Shown: positions 32,443-41,995, counted from the stretch's first letter. The stretch: 62,767 nucleotides of DNA from Pseudomonas sp. SID14000 (GCF_002165135.1 NZ_NFZQ01000020.1:1-62767), one strand, 5' to 3'. Translations and numbers: made by a program. The notes: generated from the sequence alone by a model not told the origin.

Positions 32443-32647
32443 GCAGGGACGTTTAAGTGCGACACCGGGTAAGGAGGGAACCTGACAGGAAGCGGAAGGA
32501 TAGTGACATGCATGACCAAAATGCCATCAGCGCCCGAGGGCCGGGGGGGTGACGAGATCGGCCAGGCCCCGTACCGACATATCTACCACCGCTTTTCCGT
32601 ACCCCTGCTTCAACCTTGCCGGCTTCGTCTCAGCGCAAGGTACCCTC
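32443..32647 (+). other. Gap upstream of the toxin pair
   Basis: No gene is supported. It holds TTGTGCGTACAA near 32,454 and a GAGGGCC/GGGG-rich stretch, but I find no convincing sigma70, sigma54 or FliA promoter. The toxin frame is open from 32549, so part of this gap could be coding if an earlier start is used. Confidence 0.4.
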
Positions 32648-35401
32648 ATGCATTCGACTCGCATCAACGTGATGGGCACGCATTACGTTATAAACCACCT
32701 TGGCCATGTGCCTCGCCCCGATCGTGAAGCCAACCGCGCCATCCGCCAATGGCTCGCGCAGCAAGGCCATGACCTGGACCCAAACCAGCTCGACGTCGTT
32801 ACCCTCCACTACTGCCCTGACGGTGCAGGTGGCCAGCTGGCCGCAATCAGCCAGCGCATCAGCCTGCCCCAGGCACTGCTGGGCAACTGGCAGGGCGAGT
32901 CGGCCAGTGACGTGTTCGGCAAGCTGCTGGAAGCACCGTGGGCAGGTACATTACCCGCAGGCCCGCTACGGTTGGTGGAGAGCCTCCCGCAACCCGTCTT
33001 CAATCACTACGGGGCTCCCTTCGAAGTATTCAACGGCCTGTTCCGGCGCACTGCCCCGCAACGCTACGACGCTTCCACCCATTTGCCGGTAAGCGCCGAA
33101 GCCTTCCAGCAGTTCATCAACCATCTGGATTTCCAGCAGCCTTTCAAGGCGGCGCTGGATGTCTACTGGCGAGACCATCTGCACAGTCACAGGCTGGCGC
33201 TGAAGCTCAACTTCATCGCAGCTTGCAATAAACAGGTCAGCGAAGGCAGCCTCAGCGAGCCGGCGCGGCAACTGATCTGGCAGGCGGCTGGGCTGATGCC
33301 GAAGCGCAACAGGGTGCGTCGCAGCACATTGAGCATTTACGGCTATGCAGCGACCGACTTGTTGTACCTGAATGACCCCATCACCGACCTGACAGTGCTG
33401 TACATACCTGGCAACAGCTCGCCCTTGCTGACGTTCAGCAGCGAACGAGAATTGAAAGCCTGGGTCGGCGAACAATGCAAAGACCCGGCCAGACGCCAGG
33501 CCTTGAAACAGCACTTTCGTCTGGCCGATTGCCCGCAAGGTCTCGACTTCAGCGGCCTGGACACCGCCCTGGAGGGCCTGGGCGCCTACCCAGAGCGACA
33601 TCTGTTACCGCCTGAACATGGTTACTTCAACGACGATGGCACCTGGCCCCCGCAAACCTATGTCAACTATCGGCCTGCCAGATACAACCCCAGGATGAAG
33701 GGCGACCTGTTTCAGGCGCTGGCCGAGCGCCAGCGCCAGCGCAGCTACGACGATGCCGCATTTCTGATCACTGCTGACAGCGAGGTTACCAAGGCCAGAT
33801 GGCGTGGCTACCTCACCACCACGCTCAACCTGCTTGCGCCACTTTGCATGGTGGTGCCGGGCCTGGCCCCTCTGCTGGCCGTTGGCGGCATCGCCCAGTT
33901 TAGCCTGGGGCTTGACCAGGCGATCAATGGCAAGTCATTGCAGCAACGCCAGGACGGCATCGACAACATCACATGGGGCCTGTTCAACGCGTTGCCACTG
34001 GCGGCAGGCGGGGCCTCGCGGGCCTCGGCGCTATTCGAATTCAAGACCGAGGGCTTCGCTCCACCGACACGGTTGCGTGATCAGCTCGGCTACCCGCTGA
34101 GCCCGCTTTCGCCGCCGCGGTTACCCGAACCCGAGGGAGCCCGCTATTTCCATGTCACCGACCCGATCGAGCCCCTGGCGGACAGCGATCAGGCAGTTGC
34201 CGACGCAGTCATTCGCACACCGCAGTACGATGGTGAGCCAGACAAGCTCGCAGCCAGCATCGATACCTATAACACCCGCGTCATCTACGACATGGCACGG
34301 GACGTCTTCATCCAGGCCGAGGATGTGAACCAGGCCGACCCCGTCGGCTTCGTGGCAGTACTCGGCAGCAGGGACCTGCGACCTGCACCACAAGGGCGTG
34401 TGGCAACCAATGCAATGCGCGTCCGGACCCTGCGGGCGCTGGGCGTCGACCTGCCATTACCGCTACAGATACCGGTCAGAGCACCGGGGAGTTGGCCAAT
34501 ACCCAAGCGCATTTCCTGCCTGTGGGTCGGTGACCAGATCATCGGTCAGGAGCTGCTGGCCAACCTGGGCCAGAACGCAGCGCGGCTGCAAGGCAGCGAA
34601 TACAGCATGCGGTTGTTCCTTTCCAGTACAGCCCGGCAGGCCTATGCCGAAAACCTGGACCTGCTGACCAGTCATGCCCCGGGCTTGCAGGTGCTGCCGC
34701 TGGAAGAGCAGGCCTTCTTCCAGAATTTCCGCCAAAGCAGGTACTACGCGCAGTACGACGCTGCCCTGGATGGCAACGGCGGCGTCGCCCGCAACTATGC
34801 ATCGGCATGCGACGTGCTGCGCTACCCGATGCTGCACCACGAAGGTGGCTTGTACATGGACGTCGATGACACGTTGCTGGCACCAGGCGAATACCCATTG
34901 ATCATCGACGGGCGACCGGAAGGCGACGCCAGTGAGCCCATCGACCAGGTCGAGTTGAGCACCGACGCCAATGGGCTGCTTCTGGCACCGCCCATGTCCA
35001 ACGAAAGGATGAGCATGAACTGCCTCTACAACTCCAGCATGATCGGCAGCCACCCAGGCAACCCCACCCTGGAGGCCATTTCCGAAGAAATGTACACGCG
35101 CTACCAGCTCAACCGCGAATTCTACGACAGCAAGCCCAGCCTGGCCGACGACCCGGCGAACTTCTATCACTACGCCAAGCGGCTGAGCTACCTCACCGGC
35201 CCTGCCCTGCTCAGCGACGTGGTCGATAGGCAACTGCCTAGCCTGCGTCTCCTGCGACAGCTCACCAATCTCTATGGGATACCGCGCATCAACGCCTACC
35301 AGTTCGTCGATTTGCCGCGCATGCGCGAGGCGGTGCGTACGCTGCTGCCCCTGAACCGGTTCTCCAAGGTCGGTGGCAACCATTCCTGGAGCCGAACATG
35401 A
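32648..35401 (+). CDS. Large toxin-like protein with TcdA/TcdB-type glycosyltransferase domain, first paralog
   Basis: A 917-residue protein. Residues 1-380 resemble the N-terminal region of Pseudomonas dermonecrotic-toxin-type proteins (DUF6543-like; VPRPDREANRAIRQWL, ALAERQRQRSYDDAAFLITADSEV). A strongly hydrophobic stretch lies at about 389-426 and could insert into a membrane. From about 617 a sugar-transferase domain like clostridial large toxins begins: IPKRISCLWVGD (Trp626), CDVLRYPMLHHEGGLYMDVDD with the D-x-D-D motif at 738-741. It could transfer a sugar onto a host or rival protein. No signal peptide is visible. The ATG at 32648 is chosen by alignment with its paralog; starts at 32549 or 32672 remain possible. 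The stop overlaps the next gene by four bases. Confidence 0.8.
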   Translation: MHSTRINVMGTHYVINHLGHVPRPDREANRAIRQWLAQQGHDLDPNQLDVVTLHYCPDGAGGQLAAISQRISLPQALLGNWQGESASDVFGKLLEAPWAGTLPAGPLRLVESLPQPVFNHYGAPFEVFNGLFRRTAPQRYDASTHLPVSAEAFQQFINHLDFQQPFKAALDVYWRDHLHSHRLALKLNFIAACNKQVSEGSLSEPARQLIWQAAGLMPKRNRVRRSTLSIYGYAATDLLYLNDPITDLTVLYIPGNSSPLLTFSSERELKAWVGEQCKDPARRQALKQHFRLADCPQGLDFSGLDTALEGLGAYPERHLLPPEHGYFNDDGTWPPQTYVNYRPARYNPRMKGDLFQALAERQRQRSYDDAAFLITADSEVTKARWRGYLTTTLNLLAPLCMVVPGLAPLLAVGGIAQFSLGLDQAINGKSLQQRQDGIDNITWGLFNALPLAAGGASRASALFEFKTEGFAPPTRLRDQLGYPLSPLSPPRLPEPEGARYFHVTDPIEPLADSDQAVADAVIRTPQYDGEPDKLAASIDTYNTRVIYDMARDVFIQAEDVNQADPVGFVAVLGSRDLRPAPQGRVATNAMRVRTLRALGVDLPLPLQIPVRAPGSWPIPKRISCLWVGDQIIGQELLANLGQNAARLQGSEYSMRLFLSSTARQAYAENLDLLTSHAPGLQVLPLEEQAFFQNFRQSRYYAQYDAALDGNGGVARNYASACDVLRYPMLHHEGGLYMDVDDTLLAPGEYPLIIDGRPEGDASEPIDQVELSTDANGLLLAPPMSNERMSMNCLYNSSMIGSHPGNPTLEAISEEMYTRYQLNREFYDSKPSLADDPANFYHYAKRLSYLTGPALLSDVVDRQLPSLRLLRQLTNLYGIPRINAYQFVDLPRMREAVRTLLPLNRFSKVGGNHSWSRT

Positions 35402-38262
35402 CCCAGCGCCAACCCGTGGTCGGCGCAGCCGGCCAAGATTACGTCAAGGCAATGTTGGGTTCCGTGCCACGCCCGGACCGCAATGCCAGTGCCGCCATCC
35501 GCGACTGGGCACGCCAGCAGCAACTGGACCTGGAACCCGACAACACACTTGCGGTGACATTGCATTGCAAATTCGTACCCAAGCGGGGTTGGCTGGCCAA
35601 GGTCGTCCAACAAATGAGCCTGACCGAAGCACTATTGAGCAATTGGCAGCAAAGCGGCTATTCCAAGGCTGCCGAGCAAATCGCGCAGCTGCTGCTAAAA
35701 GGCGGAACGGCAGCCTTCGACCTGCTCGGTTCACTGCCGGACCTGTCCCTGCTACACGGTCGAGCGCGCTGGGCCCAGGAATTCAGTCACGGCCAAGTGA
35801 CGATCGTCGATGAGTTGCCCGGAAGCGGCCTGGCCCATGACATTGATGTGCACACCGAATTCCATGGCCTTTTCCGCCAGACCGCACCTATGCGCTACGA
35901 CGCCGGCACTTATGTCCAGGTAGACGCCACGACCTTCCAGGCTTTCATCTGGCAGCTCGACTTCCAGAACGTATTCAAACGCCAGCTCGATGACTTCTGG
36001 GCCGGCACCGCCAGCCAGTACAGCGCCAGCGCGTGCATCGCGTTCCTCGCTGCCTGCAACCGGCAAGCTTTGCGGGGCAACCTCAGCGAACATGGACGCA
36101 GCCTGGCGTGGCGGGCGGCTGGAGTGGAGCGCTGGCACCACGGCGCAAGCCTCATTGCCAACGGGGTAGACGCCAGGCTGCTTAACATCAATGGTTACCC
36201 ATCAAGCGACATCCTCTGCCTGAGCGATATCCGCAGTCACCTCACCCTGCTGTATATCCCGGGCAATGCGGCACCGCTGCATGAGTTCGCCAACCCGGGC
36301 GCCATGCGTGCGTGGCTTGCAAGGCAATGCCGCGATGCAGCCAAACGGGCTGCCCTGCTTGCGCACTTCAGGGCTTGCGATATTCCGGACAGGATTGGCT
36401 GGTCGGGGTTGCGTCGGGTGCTTCGGGGCTTGGCCGATTTCCCGCCCCGCCAGATCATTCGGCCTGCAACCAGTGTGTATCGCCTGGTCAGGGTATGGAA
36501 CCCGCATACCTTGATCAACTACAAGGCGGACACTTACAGCCCACGCATCGAATACAACCTGTTCGAAGCATTGACGGTGGCCCAACGTCAACGCAGCCAA
36601 TCCGACGCCGACTTCCTGATCACGCGCGACAGTGAAGTGACCAAGGCCGCATGGCGCAGCTATTTCTACCTGACCATGAACCTGGCCACACCGTTTCTAC
36701 TGGTGGTTCCCGAACTGGTCCCCCTGGCTGCCGTGGCCGGGGTTGCCCAATTTACAATAGGCCTGGACCAGGCGCTGCACGACAAGCATCCGGACCAACA
36801 GCTCGAAGGCGCCGAGCAGGCCGTGTTCGGCCTGCTGAACGCAGCCCCGGGGCTGGCGCGCGGGGTCAAGGCGAGCAAGGCGCTGTTCGGCCGACGCCCT
36901 ATTGGCTTCATCAAACCGGTGAGGCTCAATGGCCGCATAGGCTACCCGCTGAGCCCGGTGTCGCCGCCACGCTGGCCCGGCCCTGCGATGACACCCTATT
37001 TCCAGGACCTCGCAGAGGCAGGTGACCATGTGGTTGCCACCTGGCCCGGCGCCGATTCACACGTTGCCCGCTGCGTAACGCGCCGCAGGGCATTCGGCAC
37101 GGGTGACGAACTGATCGGCGATGCGGGCAATGGCCCCCACCCACTGTACTACGACGCCCGACAGGACAGTTTCGTGCTCAAATACCCCAACGGCACACGC
37201 GGCGCCGAGCACTATGTGGCCAGCACCGACCCGCTGCAGCCCTTGAACAGCCGGCTGCTGCCCGATACGAACCCGTCGCGGGAAATCAGCCCGGCATCGC
37301 GCTCGCGTACGCTGCGGGCACTGGGTATTGATCTGCAGTTGCCCGTCGACCTCGACGCCCTGGGGACCGCACCAGGCATCCCCGTCCCCAGGCAGGTATT
37401 TCACATCTGGCTGGGTGACAGGACGATCGCCGGTGATTACCTGGCTGCGCTCGACAACAACGTACAGGCACTGCGCAACAGCGATTTCACGCTCAAGCTC
37501 TACCTCTCCAACGCAAACCCTCAGGCATTCGAACGCAACATGACCCTGCTGCAGCCCCGCATCGCCGAGGGGCTGAAGGTGGCGGTGCTGGAGCACCAGA
37601 CCTTCTATCGTCAGTTCGAGGCAAGTGAATACTTCGGCCAGTACCAGGCTGCGCTGGAAGGGAATGGCGGTGTGGCGAGCAACTTCTCCTCGGCCTCCGA
37701 CATCTTGCGCTACCGCGTCCTGCACAGCGAAGGGGGCATCTACCTGGATATTGATGACCATCTGCTGGTCGAGCCGGACGCAACCGGGCAGCTGCGGGCA
37801 AAGATCGATAGCGTACCGCTCACCACGCCCCTCGACGGGCTGCTGCTGAGGAGCCCGGTGTGCAATGCGCAATTGGGCATGTATACCAGCTACAACACCA
37901 GCATGATTGGCAGCCGTGCTGGCAATCCGGTACTGAATGCCATTTCCGACGAGATCCTGGCACGCTACCTTACCCCCGAGGGCCAGGCGTTCTACCAGGT
38001 CCCCAAACCGCCGCGACAGCATGCGGCGGCATTCCAGGCCTATACCGAAAGGCTCAACACGCTGACCGGGCCTGCGGTGCTCAACCATGTGATCGACCAA
38101 CGTCTACCTGAGTTGTACACCTTCAGGCAGGTGGCAGACCTGGCAAACATGCACACCCTGAACTACGACGCGCTGCTGGACGAAGCAGCACAACGGCGTG
38201 CAGAGCTGCGCTTGCTGCCACTGGAAGAGGTCGCAATGGCGGGGAACGCACAGGGCTACTGA
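35398..38262 (+). CDS. Large toxin-like protein with TcdA/TcdB-type glycosyltransferase domain, second paralog
   Basis: A 954-residue paralog of the preceding protein, similar along the whole length. It shares VPRPDRNASAAIRDW near the N-terminus, the ALTVAQRQRSQSDADFLITRDSEV block, a hydrophobic segment at about 422-460, the YPLSPVSPPR linker and the C-terminal glycosyltransferase domain with HIWLGD (Trp671) and SASDILRYRVLHSEGGIYLDIDD (acidic motif at 784-787). All residues expected for UDP-sugar and metal binding are kept in both copies, so both may be active. Translational coupling (ATGA) means they are made together. No immunity, chaperone or secretion gene is adjacent. It ends 57 bases before the convergent DUF2802 gene. 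Confidence 0.8.
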   Translation: MTQRQPVVGAAGQDYVKAMLGSVPRPDRNASAAIRDWARQQQLDLEPDNTLAVTLHCKFVPKRGWLAKVVQQMSLTEALLSNWQQSGYSKAAEQIAQLLLKGGTAAFDLLGSLPDLSLLHGRARWAQEFSHGQVTIVDELPGSGLAHDIDVHTEFHGLFRQTAPMRYDAGTYVQVDATTFQAFIWQLDFQNVFKRQLDDFWAGTASQYSASACIAFLAACNRQALRGNLSEHGRSLAWRAAGVERWHHGASLIANGVDARLLNINGYPSSDILCLSDIRSHLTLLYIPGNAAPLHEFANPGAMRAWLARQCRDAAKRAALLAHFRACDIPDRIGWSGLRRVLRGLADFPPRQIIRPATSVYRLVRVWNPHTLINYKADTYSPRIEYNLFEALTVAQRQRSQSDADFLITRDSEVTKAAWRSYFYLTMNLATPFLLVVPELVPLAAVAGVAQFTIGLDQALHDKHPDQQLEGAEQAVFGLLNAAPGLARGVKASKALFGRRPIGFIKPVRLNGRIGYPLSPVSPPRWPGPAMTPYFQDLAEAGDHVVATWPGADSHVARCVTRRRAFGTGDELIGDAGNGPHPLYYDARQDSFVLKYPNGTRGAEHYVASTDPLQPLNSRLLPDTNPSREISPASRSRTLRALGIDLQLPVDLDALGTAPGIPVPRQVFHIWLGDRTIAGDYLAALDNNVQALRNSDFTLKLYLSNANPQAFERNMTLLQPRIAEGLKVAVLEHQTFYRQFEASEYFGQYQAALEGNGGVASNFSSASDILRYRVLHSEGGIYLDIDDHLLVEPDATGQLRAKIDSVPLTTPLDGLLLRSPVCNAQLGMYTSYNTSMIGSRAGNPVLNAISDEILARYLTPEGQAFYQVPKPPRQHAAAFQAYTERLNTLTGPAVLNHVIDQRLPELYTFRQVADLANMHTLNYDALLDEAAQRRAELRLLPLEEVAMAGNAQGY

Positions 38263-38319
38263 CTGCCGAGCGAGCTTGCGCGGCCGCTGCACCAGGTGGC
38301 CACCCAATGCTCAGGGCAA

Positions 38320-38715
38320 TCAGTTGCCGCGATGCAGCTTGCTCATCAGCTCAGCCTCGGCCTGGGTGAGGCCACAGCTTTCGGTCAGCTCGGCCACGCT
38401 GGCACCCATGCCCACGAGCTTGGCCGCCTGGGTGAAGGTGACGTTGTGCGGGTCGCGTTGCTCCAGCTGCTGGATCTTGTCGGGCAGCGGGGCAACCGCC
38501 ACGCGCAGGTCATGCAACGCCTCGCCCATGCGCACGGTACCGTTCTGGTAGTCGTCCAGGCGCTTGGCCAGGTCCTTGATGCGCTGGTCACGCAGCGCAT
38601 CACCCTCTGCCTGCTGCGCAGCCAGCTCGCGCTGGCGCTTGCTGTAGTTCAGGAAAAACCACAGGCTCAACGCCCAGACCAGCGCCAGGAAGATGACAGC
38701 AACCTCTAGGATCAA
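38320..38715 (-). CDS. DUF2802 domain protein
   Basis: A 131-residue protein with one N-terminal membrane helix (about 3-22), a coiled-coil stretch (about 25-90) and the C-terminal DUF2802 domain (AAKLVGMGASVAELTESCGLTQAEAELMSKLH), which looks like a small helix-turn-helix. It is regularly the last gene of Pseudomonas motility clusters; its function is not known. It starts one base after the cheW stop, so it is in the same operon. Confidence 0.85.
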   Translation of the reverse strand: MILEVAVIFLALVWALSLWFFLNYSKRQRELAAQQAEGDALRDQRIKDLAKRLDDYQNGTVRMGEALHDLRVAVAPLPDKIQQLEQRDPHNVTFTQAAKLVGMGASVAELTESCGLTQAEAELMSKLHRGN

Positions 38716-38716
38716 C

Positions 38717-39196
38717 TCAGATGTTCTCCAGCTCGGACCATTCTTCCTCGGTCATCATCTTGTCCAGCTCGACCAGGATCAGCAGCTCGCCGTTCTTGTT
38801 GCACACGCCCTGGATGAACTTGGCCGACTCTTCGTTACCCACGTTCGGCGCGGTCTCGATCTCGGACTGGCGCAGGTACACCACCTCGGCCACGCTGTCG
38901 ACCAGGATACCGACCACCTGCTTGTCGGCCTCGATGATGACGATACGGGTGTTGTCGGTGACTTCGGTCGGCATCAGGCCAAAGCGCTGGCGGGTGTCGA
39001 TCACGGTCACCACGTTGCCGCGCAGGTTGATGATGCCCAGCACGTAGCTTGGCGCACCCGGCACCGGGGCGATCTCGGTGTAGCGCAACACTTCCTGCAC
39101 CTGCATCACATTGATGCCGTAGGACTCATTGTCCAGACGGAAGGTAACCCACTGCAGGATCGGATCTTCGGAACCTTGTGCAGACGACTTTTTCAT
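38717..39196 (-). CDS. cheW: Chemotaxis coupling protein CheW
   Basis: A 159-residue CheW that links chemoreceptors to CheA. The whole SH3-like double barrel is present (LQWVTFRLDNESYGINVMQVQEVLRYTEI, GAPSYVLGIINLRGNVVTVIDTRQRFG). The ATG at 39196 is preceded by GAGGGTAGGGGA and gives the standard length; upstream ATG codons at 39220 and 39241 are less likely. It lies between parP and the DUF2802 gene. Confidence 0.95.
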   Translation of the reverse strand: MKKSSAQGSEDPILQWVTFRLDNESYGINVMQVQEVLRYTEIAPVPGAPSYVLGIINLRGNVVTVIDTRQRFGLMPTEVTDNTRIVIIEADKQVVGILVDSVAEVVYLRQSEIETAPNVGNEESAKFIQGVCNKNGELLILVELDKMMTEEEWSELENI

Positions 39197-39237
39197 TCCC
39201 CTACCCTCAATATCCGCCATCGGCGGTGTGTTCGGTG

Positions 39238-40131
39238 TCATTTATGTTTGGCGTGCATCTGCCTGACCGCGCCACTGGCGATCAGCTCGGCCAGTGCGGC
39301 GACGTCGAGCAGTGCACACATGTGTTCAATCACCGTGCCGGCCAGCCACGGGCGCTGACCACGCTGGCTGCGCCACTTGATCTCGGACGGGTCCAGACGC
39401 AGCGAGCGGCTGACCTGGTGCACGGCCAGCCCCCATTCGAAACCCTGCACAGAAATCACGTATTGCAGGCCCTGGCGAAAATCATCTCGGTAGCGGTCGG
39501 GCATCACCCAACGTGCAGTGTCCAGCACCTTCAGGTTGCCGGCCTGGCAGGTCAGGATGCCCAGGAACCAGTCGGGCTGGCCGAACAGCGGTGTCAGTTC
39601 CTGACCGGCCAGGGTGTAGATCGAGCCCAGGCACACCAGTGGCACCGCCAAGGTCAGACCGGCCACATCGAACAGTAGGCATTCGAACGGCTCGGCGGCC
39701 CAGGCCGGGCGACCATCGACGATGGCCGGGGGCACGGGCAGGTTGGGTGCAGGCAGGTGCACATCCACCAGCGGTACCGCAGGCTCCACGGTCTGCTGTT
39801 CGACCAGAACCGGGATGCTGGCCTCGGCCACTACCTCGCGCTCGACCACCGTCACCACCGGTGTTTCCACCGGCATCACGCGGGGCAGCACCGCCAGCCT
39901 GGGCTCGGCGAATGGCCGCGGTCCGGGGCTGGCGGCTGCTTCGGCTGGTGCCGGCCTGGCCTGCTGCGAGGCATCACGCGCCTGCTCTTCGCGCACCGCT
40001 TCGGCGAACTCGTCCGCCGCTGCCGGTGCCTCGAACAGGTCTTCGGCTTCGGTAGCCTCCTGCAGCAGGCCGTCGAGGTACGATTGCAGGGCCATCTGTG
40101 GCCGGGTGCTGGTTTGCCGGGTCTGGGTCAT
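39238..40131 (-). CDS. parP: ParP-like CheW-domain protein (chemosensory array placement)
   Basis: A 297-residue protein with a CheW-like domain in the C-terminal half (about 145-290; FECLLFDVAGLTLAVPLVCLGSIY, PDWFLGILTCQAGNLKVLDTARWVMP) and a long proline- and valine-rich N-terminal region. In Vibrio and Pseudomonas the equivalent ParP binds ParC and CheA and recruits arrays to the pole. The start at 40131 overlaps the parC stop, which supports the ParC-ParP pairing. The N-terminal 52 codons of the longer frame lie inside parC and are rejected. Confidence 0.88.
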   Translation of the reverse strand: MTQTRQTSTRPQMALQSYLDGLLQEATEAEDLFEAPAAADEFAEAVREEQARDASQQARPAPAEAAASPGPRPFAEPRLAVLPRVMPVETPVVTVVEREVVAEASIPVLVEQQTVEPAVPLVDVHLPAPNLPVPPAIVDGRPAWAAEPFECLLFDVAGLTLAVPLVCLGSIYTLAGQELTPLFGQPDWFLGILTCQAGNLKVLDTARWVMPDRYRDDFRQGLQYVISVQGFEWGLAVHQVSRSLRLDPSEIKWRSQRGQRPWLAGTVIEHMCALLDVAALAELIASGAVRQMHAKHK

Positions 40132-40922
40132 CAAGCCACCTGCGCCGCAGTCTTGTAGGTCAGCAGGTGCTTGAGCAACGCCCGATAGGCAATCAGCCCG
40201 CGGCTCTTGCTGTCGAACTGCGAGGGCGTGACGCCCTTGCGGCTGGCATCGCGCAGGCGCGTATCCACCGGTATATAGCCCTGCCACACATGCTGGCCAT
40301 AAGTGTCACGCAGCAGCTTGAGCGTGCCGAGCGAGGCCTGGGTACGGCGGTCGAACAGGGTCGGCACGATCTGGTATGGCAGCGCCTGCTTGCGCGAGCG
40401 GTTGACCATGGCCAAGGTCCCGACCATGCGCTCCAGCCCCTTGACCGCGAGAAATTCGGTTTGCACCGGAATCACCAGCTGCTGGCTGGCTGCAAGGGCA
40501 TTGACCATAAGCACACCGAGCAAGGGTGGGCTGTCGATCAGGGCATAGTCGAAATCCTGCCACAGCTGCGCCAGACTCTTGGCGATCACCAGGCCCAGAC
40601 CGTTCTGCCCCGGGGACTGACGCTCCAGCACCGCCAGCGCAGTGCTCGACGGCAACAGCGAGATGCGTTCGTCACTGGTCGGCAGCAACAATTGCCCGGG
40701 CAGGCCTTCAGGCACCACGCCCTTATGCAGGAACAGGTCGTAGCAGCTGTGCTCCAGGGAATCCGGATTGTGCCCGAAATAGCTGGTCATCGAGCCATGC
40801 GGGTCGAGGTCGACAACGACCACGCGCTTGCCGGCCTCGGCCAGCAGGCCGGCCAGGGCGATGGTAGTGGTGGTCTTGCCGACGCCACCTTTTTGATTGG
40901 CTACTGCCCAGACTCTCATCAA
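40131..40922 (-). CDS. parC: ParC-like ParA-family ATPase for polar placement of chemotaxis proteins
   Basis: A 263-residue MinD/ParA-type ATPase. The deviant Walker A is NQKGGVGKTTTT near residue 10; VVVDLDPHGSMTSYFG and YALIDSPPLLG are the other nucleotide motifs. Its place between motD and parP in a chemotaxis operon identifies it as ParC rather than a chromosome partition protein. It positions chemosensory arrays at the flagellated pole. Confidence 0.9.
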   Translation of the reverse strand: MMRVWAVANQKGGVGKTTTTIALAGLLAEAGKRVVVVDLDPHGSMTSYFGHNPDSLEHSCYDLFLHKGVVPEGLPGQLLLPTSDERISLLPSSTALAVLERQSPGQNGLGLVIAKSLAQLWQDFDYALIDSPPLLGVLMVNALAASQQLVIPVQTEFLAVKGLERMVGTLAMVNRSRKQALPYQIVPTLFDRRTQASLGTLKLLRDTYGQHVWQGYIPVDTRLRDASRKGVTPSQFDSKSRGLIAYRALLKHLLTYKTAAQVA

Positions 40923-41001
40923 GCAAACTCTATCTATTGATTTGGCAGGGACACTGCTGGGGCAACTGTCTTGCTGAACATCTGAAAGCTCGTGCGATCA
41001 G

Positions 41002-41079
41002 TGTGGGAGCGGGTTTACCCGCGAACACCGGCGCAGCCGGTGCCATGCACCGTATCGCCTTCTTCGCGGCTCCCACAGG
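41002..41079. repeat. REP with a truncated partner, between motD and parC
   Basis: One full REP arm (TGTGGGAGCGGGTTTACCCG), a small hairpin CACCGGCGCAGCCGGTG, and a partner reduced to CTTCGCGGCTCCCACAGG with the core deleted. It lies in a 212-base gap inside the che-mot operon. Confidence 0.75.
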
Positions 41080-41134
41080 GGACCGCGCTACATTCAACTA
41101 CTTGTGCTCTTGGCAACGTCGGGGAATTGACGGA

Positions 41135-41992
41135 TCACTGCCCCGCCACCGCTGCTGGCTTTGCCGGTGCACTTTGTGTGCCAGCCCGACGCAATGCGGC
41201 ATCCGGCGTGGCATTGGCACTGCCCGAACCAGTCAGGCTGCGGCGCACTTCGAGGTTGCGCGAAATCACCAGCACCACGCGGCGGTTGCGCGCCCGGCCT
41301 TCGGCCGTGTCGTTGCTCGCCACCGGCTGGTACTCGCCATAGCCGACCGAGGCCATGCGTGCGGGGTTGACCCCTTCCATGGCCAGCAGGCGCACGATGC
41401 TCGCCGCCCGCGCCGACGAAAGTTCCCAGTTGGTCGGGTACTGCGCGGTGCGGATCGGCAGGTTATCGGTAAAGCCTTCGACGTGCACCGGGTTGGCAAA
41501 CGGCTTGAGGATGCCGGCCACCTTCTCGATGATGGCAAATGCCTTGTCGCTGGGCATGGCATCGCCGCTGTCGAACAGCAACGAGGAATTGAGCTCGATC
41601 TCGATCCACAGTTCATTGCCACGCACAGTCATCTGGTCACTGTTGATCAGGTCGCCAAAGGCATCGCGCACGTCATCGCTGATGGTTTTCAGCGGGTCGA
41701 CACTGGTCGCCCCCAGGCCCGCCTCGGTCTGCTCGCTGTCCTTCACCAACGGCTCGGCCGGGCGCACGCTCAGCGGCCGCTCTTCGCCGATCGGAATCGG
41801 CTTCATGCTGCGCTCGGGGTCGTTGAACACCCCGAGCAAGGCCTGGGAAATGACCTTGTACTTGCCCTCGTTGATCGAGGAAATCGAGTACATCACCACG
41901 AAAAAAGCGAATAGCAAGGTGATGAAGTCGGCATACGACACCAGCCAGCGTTCGTGGTTTTCGTGTTCCTCGGTATGACGACGGCGACGCAT
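41135..41992 (-). CDS. motD: Flagellar stator protein MotD (MotB-type)
   Basis: A 285-residue stator subunit. One membrane helix (about 17-38) contains the proton-channel aspartate Asp22 in SYADFITLLFAFF. An OmpA-like peptidoglycan-binding domain follows (about 130-250; VHVEGFTDNLP, NWELSSARAASIVRLL, GYGEYQPVASND). A low-complexity Ala/Pro tail ends the protein. With MotC it forms the second Pseudomonas stator. It starts three bases after motC. Confidence 0.95.
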   Translation of the reverse strand: MRRRRHTEEHENHERWLVSYADFITLLFAFFVVMYSISSINEGKYKVISQALLGVFNDPERSMKPIPIGEERPLSVRPAEPLVKDSEQTEAGLGATSVDPLKTISDDVRDAFGDLINSDQMTVRGNELWIEIELNSSLLFDSGDAMPSDKAFAIIEKVAGILKPFANPVHVEGFTDNLPIRTAQYPTNWELSSARAASIVRLLAMEGVNPARMASVGYGEYQPVASNDTAEGRARNRRVVLVISRNLEVRRSLTGSGSANATPDAALRRAGTQSAPAKPAAVAGQ

Positions 41993-41995
41993 GAG

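Noticed and set aside
40131..40922. Chromosome partition protein ParA
   Set aside because: Context between motD and parP within the chemotaxis operon, and absence of parB, identify it as the ParC type.
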